Shown: positions 57,214 to 64,000 of the stretch, in pieces
Numbering within the stretch: position 1 is the stretch's first letter
Layout of the letters: each line of letters opens with the position of its first letter
From: Zwartia panacis
GTDB lineage: Bacteria > Pseudomonadota > Gammaproteobacteria > Burkholderiales > Burkholderiaceae_B
NCBI RefSeq assembly: GCF_030410395.1
Contig: NZ_JAUHHF010000004.1
Coordinates: 239,738 to 303,737 of the forward strand
DNA length: 64,000 bases
Direction: 5' to 3'
Notes under the pieces: model-generated
What the model saw: the letters and a program-made list of their open reading frames with translations, nothing else
Database searches by the model: none
What the model was told of the DNA's origin: nothing
Position numbers and translations under genes: made by a program

Positions 57214-58200
57214 TCAATTCAAAGTAAATACAGTCGCGCCTGTCGTCTTACGCGCGGCCAAAGCTGCCTGAGCTTGACCAGCCTGCTCGAGTGGATAACG
57301 CTGATCGATACGAATCTTGATCTTCTTGGCCAAGACCATCTCAAACAACTCGTCAGCAGCAGCCTGCATCTTTTCTGGTGTGTTGACATGCACTGCCAGG
57401 GTCGGACGTGTCACATACAAAGATCCCTTAGCGGCCAAAATACCAAGGGAAACTCCCTCAACAGGACCCGAGGCGTTCCCGTAGCTGACCATCAAGCCGC
57501 GAGGCTGCAAACAATCCAAAGAAGTCATCCAGGTGTCCTTGCCCACGCCGTCGTACACCACAGGCACCTTCTTTCCACCCGTGAGTTCAATTACGCGCTC
57601 AACCACATTTTCTTTAGAATAATCAATCACTTCCCAAGCGCCATGAGCCTTGGCGAGAGCTGCCTTTTCAGGGCTGGAAGCGGTGCCGATGACCTTCACG
57701 CCAAGCGCCTTGGCCCATTGGCAAGCGATCAAACCCACCCCGCCCGCAGCAGCATGGAACAAAATGGTTTCGCCTTCCTTGATCCGGTATGTCTGGCGCA
57801 ACAAATATTGCACGGTCAGGCCTTTGAGCATCATCGCAGCAGCTTCTTCAAAGCTGATACCTTCTGGCAGCTTCACAACCTGAGCGGCCGGCACATTACG
57901 CGCCTGGGCGTAGGCACCAATCGGGCTCTGACCATAGGCTACGCGATCGCCTTCTTTAAAGCGCGTCACGGACTTGCCGACTGCAGTCACAATGCCAGCG
58001 CCTTCGAAGCCCAAGCCATGCGGCAACGGGCTCTTGTAGAGACCATCACGGAAGTAAATATCGATGAAATTCAAGCCTGCAGCATGTTGCTGAATCGTGA
58101 TTTCATTATCGCCTGGAGGAGGCACTTCAACCTGGACGAGCTGTAAAACTTCAGGTCCGCCGTTTTTTTCAATACGAATGGCTTTAACTAGATTGCTCAT
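57214..58200 (-). CDS. quinone oxidoreductase (zeta-crystallin/QOR-like, MDR family)
   Basis: 328 residues from ATG 58200, with AGGAG five bases upstream (a start at 58215 adds five residues). It lacks the zinc ligands of alcohol dehydrogenases. NAD(P)H site is [22 protein letters not shown]; substrate part [15 protein letters not shown]; the N-terminal [21 protein letters not shown] is the QOR signature. It reduces quinones by one or two electrons. Divergent from yebC. Confidence 0.92.
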   Translation of the reverse strand: MSNLVKAIRIEKNGGPEVLQLVQVEVPPPGDNEITIQQHAAGLNFIDIYFRDGLYKSPLPHGLGFEGAGIVTAVGKSVTRFKEGDRVAYGQSPIGAYAQARNVPAAQVVKLPEGISFEEAAAMMLKGLTVQYLLRQTYRIKEGETILFHAAAGGVGLIACQWAKALGVKVIGTASSPEKAALAKAHGAWEVIDYSKENVVERVIELTGGKKVPVVYDGVGKDTWMTSLDCLQPRGLMVSYGNASGPVEGVSLGILAAKGSLYVTRPTLAVHVNTPEKMQAAADELFEMVLAKKIKIRIDQRYPLEQAGQAQAALAARKTTGATVFTLN

Positions 58201-58321
58201 AAGTGCTCCTGACAAGAATAAGGGAATGCAAAAAAGGGAAATTCCGAATATTTCGCAACCGTCGAGTTTATATCGTGCGCAAGGTAAAATGCGCTTTTAC
58301 CTCTATAAATTGCAGGAAACT

Positions 58322-59053
58322 ATGGCCGGACACAGCAAATGGGCCAATATCCAGCACCGTAAAGGTCGCCAGGATGCCAAACGCGGAAAACTTTGGACCA
58401 AAATCATTCGCGAGATCACTGTTGCCGCTCGGGCGGGCGGTGCAGATCCCGATGCCAACCCTCGCCTGCGCATGGCCTGGGACAAAGCGACCGCGGCCAA
58501 TATGCCCAAAGATAATATTCAGCGCGCGATCACTCGCGGTGCGGGTGGTGCCGATGGCGCCAATTACGACGAAATTCGTTACGAAGGTTATGGAGTAGGC
58601 GGTGCCGCCGTTGTGGTGGATTGCATGACCGATAACCGCACACGAACCGTGGCAGATGTCCGGCATGCGTTTTCCAAAAACGGCGGCAATCTCGGCCAGG
58701 AGGGCTCCGTTGCCTTCATGTTCACGCATTGCGGTCAGTTTGTATTTGCTCCCGGCACTTCGGAAGATACAGTCATGGAAGTCGCTCTCGATGCAGGCGC
58801 CGATGACGTCGTCACAGATGAAGAAGGCGTAATCGAGGTGACCTGCGCGACGACCGCTTTTGCAGCTGTTCGCGATGCCCTGCAAGCCAAAGGTCTGGTA
58901 CCTGAAATGGCCGACATCGTCATGAAACCCAACAACGAAGTTGAGCTTTCTGGCGACGATGCCATCAAAATGCAAAAACTTCTCGACGCTCTGGAAGCTC
59001 TGGATGATGTTCAAGAGGTTTACACCAACGCCGTCATGGATGAGCAGGACTAA
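58322..59053 (+). CDS. yebC: YebC/PmpR family transcriptional/translation regulator
   Basis: 243 residues from ATG 58322 (AGGAA upstream); the frame is open from 58097 but that part overlaps the divergent reductase gene. [32 protein letters not shown] is the family signature. Members act as DNA-binding regulators or help ribosomes at proline runs. First gene of the conserved chain yebC-purD-hemF-nadD-rsfS-rlmH-maf. Confidence 0.96.
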   Translation: MAGHSKWANIQHRKGRQDAKRGKLWTKIIREITVAARAGGADPDANPRLRMAWDKATAANMPKDNIQRAITRGAGGADGANYDEIRYEGYGVGGAAVVVDCMTDNRTRTVADVRHAFSKNGGNLGQEGSVAFMFTHCGQFVFAPGTSEDTVMEVALDAGADDVVTDEEGVIEVTCATTAFAAVRDALQAKGLVPEMADIVMKPNNEVELSGDDAIKMQKLLDALEALDDVQEVYTNAVMDEQD

Positions 59054-59059
59054 CACAGC

Positions 59060-60340
59060 ATGAAATTACTTGTTATTGGCTCAGGTGGCCGTGAGCACGC
59101 ATTGGCCTGGCGTTTATTGCAATCATCACGCGTCGAACACGTTTATGTCGCGCCCGGAAACGGTGGCACAGCGCTGATGAAAGGCGCCTCGAATGTTGCA
59201 CTCACCGAGCCTCAGGCGCTCGCAGATTTTGTTCGCGAACAAGGCGTTGCTTTAACCGTGGTTGGACCTGAGGCACCATTAGCTCAGGGTGTGGTCGATA
59301 CTTTTCGCGCACAAGGCCTCAAGATTTTTGGCCCCACCCGTGCTGCTGCCCAATTGGAAAGTTCGAAAGACTTTGCAAAAGCCTTCATGGTGCGCCATCA
59401 CATTCCAACCGCGGCATACAAGACTTTCACAGATCCCAAAGCCGCGCATGATTACATCCAGTCTCAAGGTGCCCCCATTGTCATCAAAGCCGATGGCCTA
59501 GCCGCTGGTAAAGGGGTTGTTGTTGCCATGACGCTTGACGAAGCCCACGAGGCCGTCGATGCCATGCTAGGGGATGGCTCTCTGGGTGCCGCAGGTGCAC
59601 GCGTCGTGATCGAGGAGTGTTTACTGGGCGAAGAAGCCAGCTTTATTGTTTTGTGCGACGGCAAAAATATCTTTCCGCTCGCTACCAGTCAAGACCACAA
59701 ACGATTGAAGGATGCCGACCAAGGACCCAACACAGGTGGCATGGGTGCTTACTCCCCCGCCCCTGTTGTCACCCCTATTATTTTTGATCGTGTCATGAAA
59801 GAAGTGATCAAACCGACGATCGAGGGGATGGCTGCGGATGGCATTCCTTTCACTGGATTTCTTTATGCGGGTTTGATGATCGGCCAGGGCAATGATGCAA
59901 GCTGCCCAATCAAGGTCCTCGAATTCAATTGTCGGATGGGAGATCCAGAAACCCAACCCATCATGATGAGAATCCGCAGCGATCTACTCGATGTTTTTGA
60001 GCACGGTGTCAATGGCACCCTGGATCAAGCGCACATCGACTGGGATCCTCGAACTGCACTCGGTGTCGTAATGGCCAGTCATCTCTACCCTGCCACTCCT
60101 CGCCTCGGTGATGTGATTACCGGCATTCCGACCGATGCGCCGGATTGTGTGGTGTTCCACGCAGGCACCACGCTCAAAGACAATGTGCTTCAGACAAGCG
60201 GCGGTCGTGTGCTTTGCGTCACTGCACTGGACGACACTGTTCGTGCGACACAAAAGCGTGTGTACGAAACAATCAAAAAGATTCATTTTGACGGTGCACA
60301 GTACAGAACCGATATCGGTTGGCGAGCGCTGGAGTCCTAA
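59060..60340 (+). CDS. purD: phosphoribosylamine-glycine ligase (GAR synthetase)
   Basis: 426 residues. [19 protein letters not shown] at the N-terminus, [18 protein letters not shown] of the ATP-grasp fold, and [19 protein letters not shown] are PurD-specific. Third-stage purine enzyme. It starts six bases after the yebC stop; its stop lies two bases before the hemF ATG. Confidence 0.96.
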   Translation: MKLLVIGSGGREHALAWRLLQSSRVEHVYVAPGNGGTALMKGASNVALTEPQALADFVREQGVALTVVGPEAPLAQGVVDTFRAQGLKIFGPTRAAAQLESSKDFAKAFMVRHHIPTAAYKTFTDPKAAHDYIQSQGAPIVIKADGLAAGKGVVVAMTLDEAHEAVDAMLGDGSLGAAGARVVIEECLLGEEASFIVLCDGKNIFPLATSQDHKRLKDADQGPNTGGMGAYSPAPVVTPIIFDRVMKEVIKPTIEGMAADGIPFTGFLYAGLMIGQGNDASCPIKVLEFNCRMGDPETQPIMMRIRSDLLDVFEHGVNGTLDQAHIDWDPRTALGVVMASHLYPATPRLGDVITGIPTDAPDCVVFHAGTTLKDNVLQTSGGRVLCVTALDDTVRATQKRVYETIKKIHFDGAQYRTDIGWRALES

Positions 60341-60342
60341 AC

Positions 60343-61284
60343 ATGACTCAAAGAACCTCTTCAACAGACAACGGATCAGTCGTTGACCTTCCTGCGGTAC
60401 GCAGCTATTTGCTCGGTCTGCAACAACGCATTGTGACTGCGCTTGAACATGCGGGCGCAGACCTCTTTGAGCGCGACGAATGGACTCGAGCAGAAGGAGG
60501 TGGCGGCATTTCACGACTCATCGAGGGTGGTTCACTCTTCGAACGAGCTGGTGTGCTGTTCAGCCACGTTAAAGGCACAACACTGCCCCCCTCCGCGACA
60601 CAGCATCGCCCTGAGGTTGCCGGCCGCCCCTGGGAGGCGATGGGGGTCTCCATGGTGCTGCATCCTCGCAATCCTTATATTCCCACCACGCACATGAACG
60701 TGCGTATGTTCGTCGCAAAAGTGCCAGAAGGTTCTGATCAAAAAGACATCTTCTGGTTTGGTGGCGGCATGGACTTGACGCCTTATTACCCATTCGAAGA
60801 AGACGCCCAACACTTTCACCGAGTCAATCGCGACGCGCTGGCACCTCACAGCGAAACCGCCTACGACGAGTATAAAAAATGGTGTGATGAGTATTTCTTT
60901 CTAAAACACCGCAATGAAACCAGAGGTGTGGGTGGCATTTTTTTTGATGATCTGAGCGCGGGTGGTTTCGAAGCATCGTTTGCGTTACTGCGTTCAGTAG
61001 GCGATGCGTTTTTGACCGCTTACATGCCAATCGTGGAAAAGCGCCGTTCCTTACCCTTTGGTGAACGTGAACGGGATTTCCAAGCTTATCGCAGAGGACG
61101 ATACGTTGAGTTTAATCTAGTGTTCGATCGAGGCACACTCTTTGGCTTGCAATCGGGAGGACGTACCGAGTCGATTCTCCTCTCTATGCCGCCCATGGCG
61201 ACATGGCGCTACAACTGGCAACCTGCCCCCGGTACGCCGGAAGCACGTTTGGCGGAGTTTCTTAAACCAAGGCAGTGGGTCTGA
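60343..61284 (+). CDS. hemF: aerobic coproporphyrinogen III oxidase
   Basis: 313 residues from ATG 60343 (GGAG upstream). Oxygen-dependent decarboxylation of coproporphyrinogen III to protoporphyrinogen [25 protein letters not shown] and [10 protein letters not shown], with [17 protein letters not shown] and [27 protein letters not shown], are signature segments. Its stop overlaps the nadD start by one base (TGATG). Confidence 0.95.
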   Translation: MTQRTSSTDNGSVVDLPAVRSYLLGLQQRIVTALEHAGADLFERDEWTRAEGGGGISRLIEGGSLFERAGVLFSHVKGTTLPPSATQHRPEVAGRPWEAMGVSMVLHPRNPYIPTTHMNVRMFVAKVPEGSDQKDIFWFGGGMDLTPYYPFEEDAQHFHRVNRDALAPHSETAYDEYKKWCDEYFFLKHRNETRGVGGIFFDDLSAGGFEASFALLRSVGDAFLTAYMPIVEKRRSLPFGERERDFQAYRRGRYVEFNLVFDRGTLFGLQSGGRTESILLSMPPMATWRYNWQPAPGTPEARLAEFLKPRQWV

Positions 61285-61880
61285 TGCGAATCGGGCTTCT
61301 GGGTGGCAGTTTCGATCCTGTGCATATTGCACACCTCTCGCTCGCCAAGACTGCCCTAGAAGCCCTCAGCCTCGATCAAGTACAACTCATTCCAGCCGCA
61401 CAACCCTGGCAAAGACCGCCGCTGGGCGCATCACCGGCTCATCGCCTCAACATGCTCAGGCTGGCCACGCAGGATCTCAAATCAATTGAAATCAACCCTA
61501 TTGAAATAAAACGAACCGGCCCAACTTATACAATTGAGACGATCGAAGCCCTTGAGCCCTCTCATGAGTACGTTTGGATTCTGGGCGCTGATCAGCTATC
61601 AAATTTTTGCACTTGGCGAAAATGGTCTGAAATTGCCCAACGCGTTCAACTCGCTGTGGCACAAAGACCCGGATCGAATATTCAAGCACCTGAGGCATTG
61701 ACACAATTCCTCGATGCACATCAACGCAAACTATTAGTCATACCCTTTGAACCGCTGGATATCTCAGCCACAACAGTCCGACAGCGACTCGCACACCAAC
61801 AATCTGCAAGCGACCTCATCCCCGAGGTTGTCGAGCGATACATTCACGAGCATGGGCTGTACCGCCCGCTCACAGCCTAA
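61284..61880 (+). CDS. nadD: nicotinate-nucleotide adenylyltransferase
   Basis: 198 residues from ATG 61284 overlapping the hemF stop. NAD synthesis from nicotinate mononucleotide. GLLGGSFDPVHIAHL carries the HxGH-like (HIAH) nucleotidyltransferase motif; WILGADQLSNFCTWRKWSEI is NadD-specific; ISATTVRQRL is the ISST-R motif variant. Followed by rsfS after 10 bases. Confidence 0.95.
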   Translation: MRIGLLGGSFDPVHIAHLSLAKTALEALSLDQVQLIPAAQPWQRPPLGASPAHRLNMLRLATQDLKSIEINPIEIKRTGPTYTIETIEALEPSHEYVWILGADQLSNFCTWRKWSEIAQRVQLAVAQRPGSNIQAPEALTQFLDAHQRKLLVIPFEPLDISATTVRQRLAHQQSASDLIPEVVERYIHEHGLYRPLTA

Positions 61881-61890
61881 CAGGACTCTT

Positions 61891-62361
61891 ATGGACATCA
61901 CCAAACTACAGCGCGCAGTTGTCGACGCACTCGAAGACGTCAAAGCGCAAGATATTCGCGTATTCAACACCACGGAAATGACCAGTCTGTTTGATCGGGT
62001 CATCATTGCCTCTGCAACATCTAATCGTCAAACACGCGCCCTTGCTTCAAGCGTCGCCGAGAAAGTGAAAGCGATCGGTGGCAATGTCATCGCAACAGAA
62101 GGCGAAGAAACGGGCGAATGGGTTCTTGTCGATGTAGGCGACATCGTTGTTCACATTATGCAACCTGCTATCCGCGCTTATTACAACCTTGAAGAAGTCT
62201 GGGGCGGCAAACCTGTCCGCATGAAACTAGCGCCAGAGTCAACCCGACCTGCAGTCGCCACAAGCGATGTCGCCTTTGATCCAATGATCACCACAGAAGA
62301 GCCCACGGGACGTCGCGCCGCGAGTCGCGCCTCATCAAGACCGACCCGATCCAACCGTTAA
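61891..62361 (+). CDS. rsfS: ribosomal silencing factor RsfS, with C-terminal tail
   Basis: 156 residues from ATG 61891 (AGGA five bases upstream). The conserved part (residues 1-~110) has KLQRAVVDALEDVKAQDIRVFNTTEMTSLFDRVIIASATSNRQTRALA, EGEETGEWVLVDVGDIVVHIM and ARAYYNLEEVW. It binds ribosomal protein uL14 and blocks subunit joining. A ~45-residue tail rich in Thr, Ala, Arg and Ser (ending GRRAASRASSRPTRSNR) exceeds the usual length and is probably disordered. Confidence 0.93.
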   Translation: MDITKLQRAVVDALEDVKAQDIRVFNTTEMTSLFDRVIIASATSNRQTRALASSVAEKVKAIGGNVIATEGEETGEWVLVDVGDIVVHIMQPAIRAYYNLEEVWGGKPVRMKLAPESTRPAVATSDVAFDPMITTEEPTGRRAASRASSRPTRSNR

Positions 62362-62396
62362 TCAACACCGTAGCAGACTCTGAATAGAGAAAGAGA

Positions 62397-62867
62397 GTGA
62401 AAATCCTGGTCCTCGCCGTCGGTCATCGAATGCCAGACTGGGTGCTTTCTGCTTGGGATGACTATGCAAAAAGACTGCCGCCTGACTGGGCTGTCACACT
62501 CAAAGAAATCAAACCCGAGCCCCGCACCAGCGGCAAAACACCCCAGCAAATGATGGCCGCCGAGGCCAAGCGGATCGAAGCGGCTATTCCAGAACAAAGT
62601 CTGCGTGTCATTCTGGATGAGCATGGTCGTGATCTCACGACGCAAGCTTTTGCAACTAGACTGAACACTTGGCATCAAGCCAGTCACAACATCACCATTA
62701 TTATTGGTGGTCCTGACGGATTAGATCAGGATTTAAAATCAAGTAGTGATGCATCCATCCGCTTGTCATCAATGACGATGCCACACCCCATGGTTCGAAT
62801 CGTGCTCATCGAGCAACTTTATCGAGCCTGGTCTATCTTGAACAATCATCCCTATCATCGAGCTTGA
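62397..62867 (+). CDS. rlmH: 23S rRNA pseudouridine-1915 N3-methyltransferase
   Basis: 156 residues, GTG start at 62397. SPOUT methyltransferase with a knotted fold: [15 protein letters not shown] at the N-terminus, [30 protein letters not shown] and the C-terminal [23 protein letters not shown]. Its stop lies five bases before the maf ATG. Confidence 0.96.
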   Translation: MKILVLAVGHRMPDWVLSAWDDYAKRLPPDWAVTLKEIKPEPRTSGKTPQQMMAAEAKRIEAAIPEQSLRVILDEHGRDLTTQAFATRLNTWHQASHNITIIIGGPDGLDQDLKSSSDASIRLSSMTMPHPMVRIVLIEQLYRAWSILNNHPYHRA

Positions 62868-62872
62868 ACCGC

Positions 62873-63529
62873 ATGATGCAGCCACTGCTCTATCTGGCTT
62901 CGGCAAGTCCCAGAAGACACGAACTCCTTAATCAAATCAGTGTGAAACATAAGGTTCTGCAAGTGCCTTCGCCACCCGGTGAAGATGAACCTCGCTTGAG
63001 TGATGAAACACCTCTTGATTACGTGCAACGAACAGCTTTCGAAAAAGCCATCAGAGCTGAGCAGTGGATAGAAAAGCAACATCAAAACGAAACACTATTT
63101 GAGAATCAAATTGCGATTCTGACTGCAGATACAACCGTGGCTCTGGATAATTGTATTTTTGGGAAACCTCAAGATGCTGAGGATGCGGCACAAATATTAA
63201 AACAGCTATCAGGAAAAACACACACGGTATTCACGGCACTCGTTTTGTCACAAAGCGAACCACAGCAAAACAAAGATCAACGCGGCCAATGGTATCGAAT
63301 AAAAGCGTTGTCAGTGACGCAAGTCAGTTTTTGCACACTGACTGAGCAAGCTATTCGTGACTACATAGAAACGGGAGAACCCTTCGGTAAAGCTGGCGCG
63401 TACGGCATTCAAGGATATGCGGGAAAGTACATTCAACGAATTGACGGCAGCTATTCAGGCGTGATGGGACTGCCATTGTTTGAGACAAACGAGCTTTTAA
63501 AACAAATCAGTGCATCTACGACCGGTTGA
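62873..63529 (+). CDS. maf: Maf family nucleoside triphosphate pyrophosphatase
   Basis: 218 residues from ATG 62873 (ATG 62876 also fits). House-cleaning enzyme that hydrolyses dTTP/UTP or m7GTP. LYLASASPRRHELL at the start, ILTADTTVALDN for catalysis, GKPQDAEDAAQIL and GKAGAYGIQGYAGKYI near the end are all characteristic. In many relatives rng (RNase G) follows; here a terminator and a minus-strand rRNA operon follow. Confidence 0.94.
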   Translation: MMQPLLYLASASPRRHELLNQISVKHKVLQVPSPPGEDEPRLSDETPLDYVQRTAFEKAIRAEQWIEKQHQNETLFENQIAILTADTTVALDNCIFGKPQDAEDAAQILKQLSGKTHTVFTALVLSQSEPQQNKDQRGQWYRIKALSVTQVSFCTLTEQAIRDYIETGEPFGKAGAYGIQGYAGKYIQRIDGSYSGVMGLPLFETNELLKQISASTTG

Positions 63530-63607
63530 TCACTAGCGTGCAAAAAAACCAAAGCGCGTAAAAAACCAAAGCAAAAAGACAAAGCTTCAAAGACAAAGCA
63601 GCAAAGA

Positions 63608-63640
63608 CAAAACCCCTCAGGCGAGGCCTGAGGGGTTTTG
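63608..63640. terminator. perfect 15-bp terminator hairpin after maf and the rRNA operon
   Basis: CAAAACCCCTCAGGC-GAG-GCCTGAGGGGTTTTG, no mismatch. On the minus strand it lies 10 bases after the 5S gene and is followed by T-rich sequence; on the plus strand it lies 80 bases after maf. The preceding 63541-63607 is a low-complexity run of AAAG/CAAAG units. Confidence 0.88.
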
Positions 63641-63649
63641 AGGGTAAGA

Positions 63650-63763
63650 GCTTGACGATGACCTACTTTCACAGACGTACGTCCACTATCATCGGCGCTA
63701 AGGTGTTTCACGGTCCTGTTCGGGATGGGAAGGGGTGGGACCACCTCGCTATGGTCGTCAAGC
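63650..63763 (-). rRNA. 5S ribosomal RNA
   Basis: 114 bases. Complementary sequence begins GCTTGACGACCATAGCG and contains the diagnostic CCCATCCCGAACAGG loop, then closes with GTCATCGTCAAGC that pairs with the start. It is the last gene of a minus-strand rRNA operon. Confidence 0.95.
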
Positions 63764-63973
63764 GTAGCTTGTTGAACGCTCAAGGGCGGGTGGCTGCGAC
63801 ACTTCTGTCGAGACACGCCACAAGGGCATTCCAATCTGGGAAGAAGCAAACGTGTTGTCTTGGCGTATGAATTCGGGTTGGATGTTTTGACTACAGCCGT
63901 TATTCACGACTTTACATATTTATTTGAACGGCACTTTAACTCTACAACAATCAGGTCATTAACCTGTAGGGTT
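63764..63973 (-). other. 23S-5S intergenic spacer
   Basis: About 210 bases between the end of 23S and the start of 5S in the rRNA operon, with no tRNA. It contains short inverted elements (for example around AACCCTACAGGTT, minus strand) that could be processing stems. No coding sequence is supported. Confidence 0.8.
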
Positions 63974-64000
63974 ATAGGATCAAGCCGCACGGGCAATTAG
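63974..64000 (-). rRNA. 23S ribosomal RNA, 3' end
   Basis: Only the last ~27 bases are in the window. On the minus strand they read CTAATTGCCCGTGCGGCTTG, then ATCC, the betaproteobacterial 23S 3' terminus. The exact end is approximate by a few bases. The rest of the rRNA operon (23S, tRNAs, 16S) must lie beyond the window. Confidence 0.88.

Noticed and set aside
57274..58146. 290-codon plus-strand open frame opposite the quinone reductase gene
   Set aside because: It is the antisense reading of a clear MDR-family gene; no domain, no ribosome-binding site.
58268..59056. 262-codon minus-strand open frame opposite yebC
   Set aside because: Antisense shadow of a strongly conserved gene.
63541..63607. 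CRISPR-like repeat
   Set aside because: Short irregular CAAAG/AAAG units without spacers of constant length; low-complexity DNA.

Overview
The window looks like a chromosomal segment of a betaproteobacterium of the order Burkholderiales, most likely family Alcaligenaceae. The evidence is two orphan Bug/TctC periplasmic binding proteins, an H-NS of the short Bv3F/BpH3 type, a transhydrogenase split into three genes, the gene order yebC-purD-hemF-nadD-rsfS-rlmH-maf, and the sequence of the 5S rRNA and the 23S 3' end. The placement is by recognition only; no database was searched. There are no insertion sequences, phage genes or CRISPR arrays. Genes are tightly packed, and only two gene-free stretches slightly exceed 300 bases (20652-20973, holding a terminator and a tRNA, and 50554-50867, a very A+T-rich upstream region).

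Region by region: 1-4874 holds the end of an asparaginase gene, nudC, and a large fused indolepyruvate-type oxidoreductase. 4890-12749 is mostly on the minus strand: isovaleryl-CoA dehydrogenase with a class II aldolase, a B12-binding radical SAM enzyme, a secreted LprI-type protein (plus strand), an O-acetylhomoserine sulfhydrylase and an aldehyde dehydrogenase. 12942-18776 is a small-molecule catabolic island: TauE/SafE exporter plus M81 (MlrC-like) hydrolase, facing an Ldh_2 dehydrogenase/Bug protein/cupin operon with a divergent LysR regulator. A shared palindromic core lies upstream of both halves. 18871-20651 is a tonB-exbB-exbD cassette behind a Fur-box-like site, followed by a terminator and a CAU tRNA.

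20974-28000 is a nitrogen-scavenging region: an amidohydrolase, an M20 peptidase, an allantoate/carbamoyl amidohydrolase, and a complete cyanate set (cynS plus a three-gene NrtABD-type ABC transporter). In front of this run is a near-perfect sigma-54 promoter, an upstream NtrC-like site and a long palindrome over the start-site region. 28219-33232 is a five-gene operon for a glycerol-3-phosphate-type ABC importer that ends in an endonuclease/exonuclease/phosphatase-family hydrolase instead of the usual UgpQ.

33363-41778 carries cytochrome b561, an enol-lactonase-like hydrolase, cytochrome c', purB, a glutathione transferase, mnmA and the transhydrogenase genes. 41779-50553 is a co-directional minus-strand run: nit2-like amidase, tldD, aroG, a D-lactate-dehydrogenase-like flavoprotein and glcD-glcE-glcF. 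50868-53198 has hns, a Bug protein and a TauD-family dioxygenase. 53324-63529 is housekeeping (pepN, fbp, a quinone reductase, yebC, purD, hemF, nadD, rsfS, rlmH, maf). The window closes with the 3' end of an rRNA operon on the minus strand (5S and the last bases of 23S).

The most promising leads are regulatory: the sigma-54/NtrC architecture of the cyanate operon with its overlapping palindrome, and the shared operator core linking the LysR locus to the TauE-MlrC pair. The phosphohydrolase at the end of the ugp-like operon is the best enzyme-level lead.
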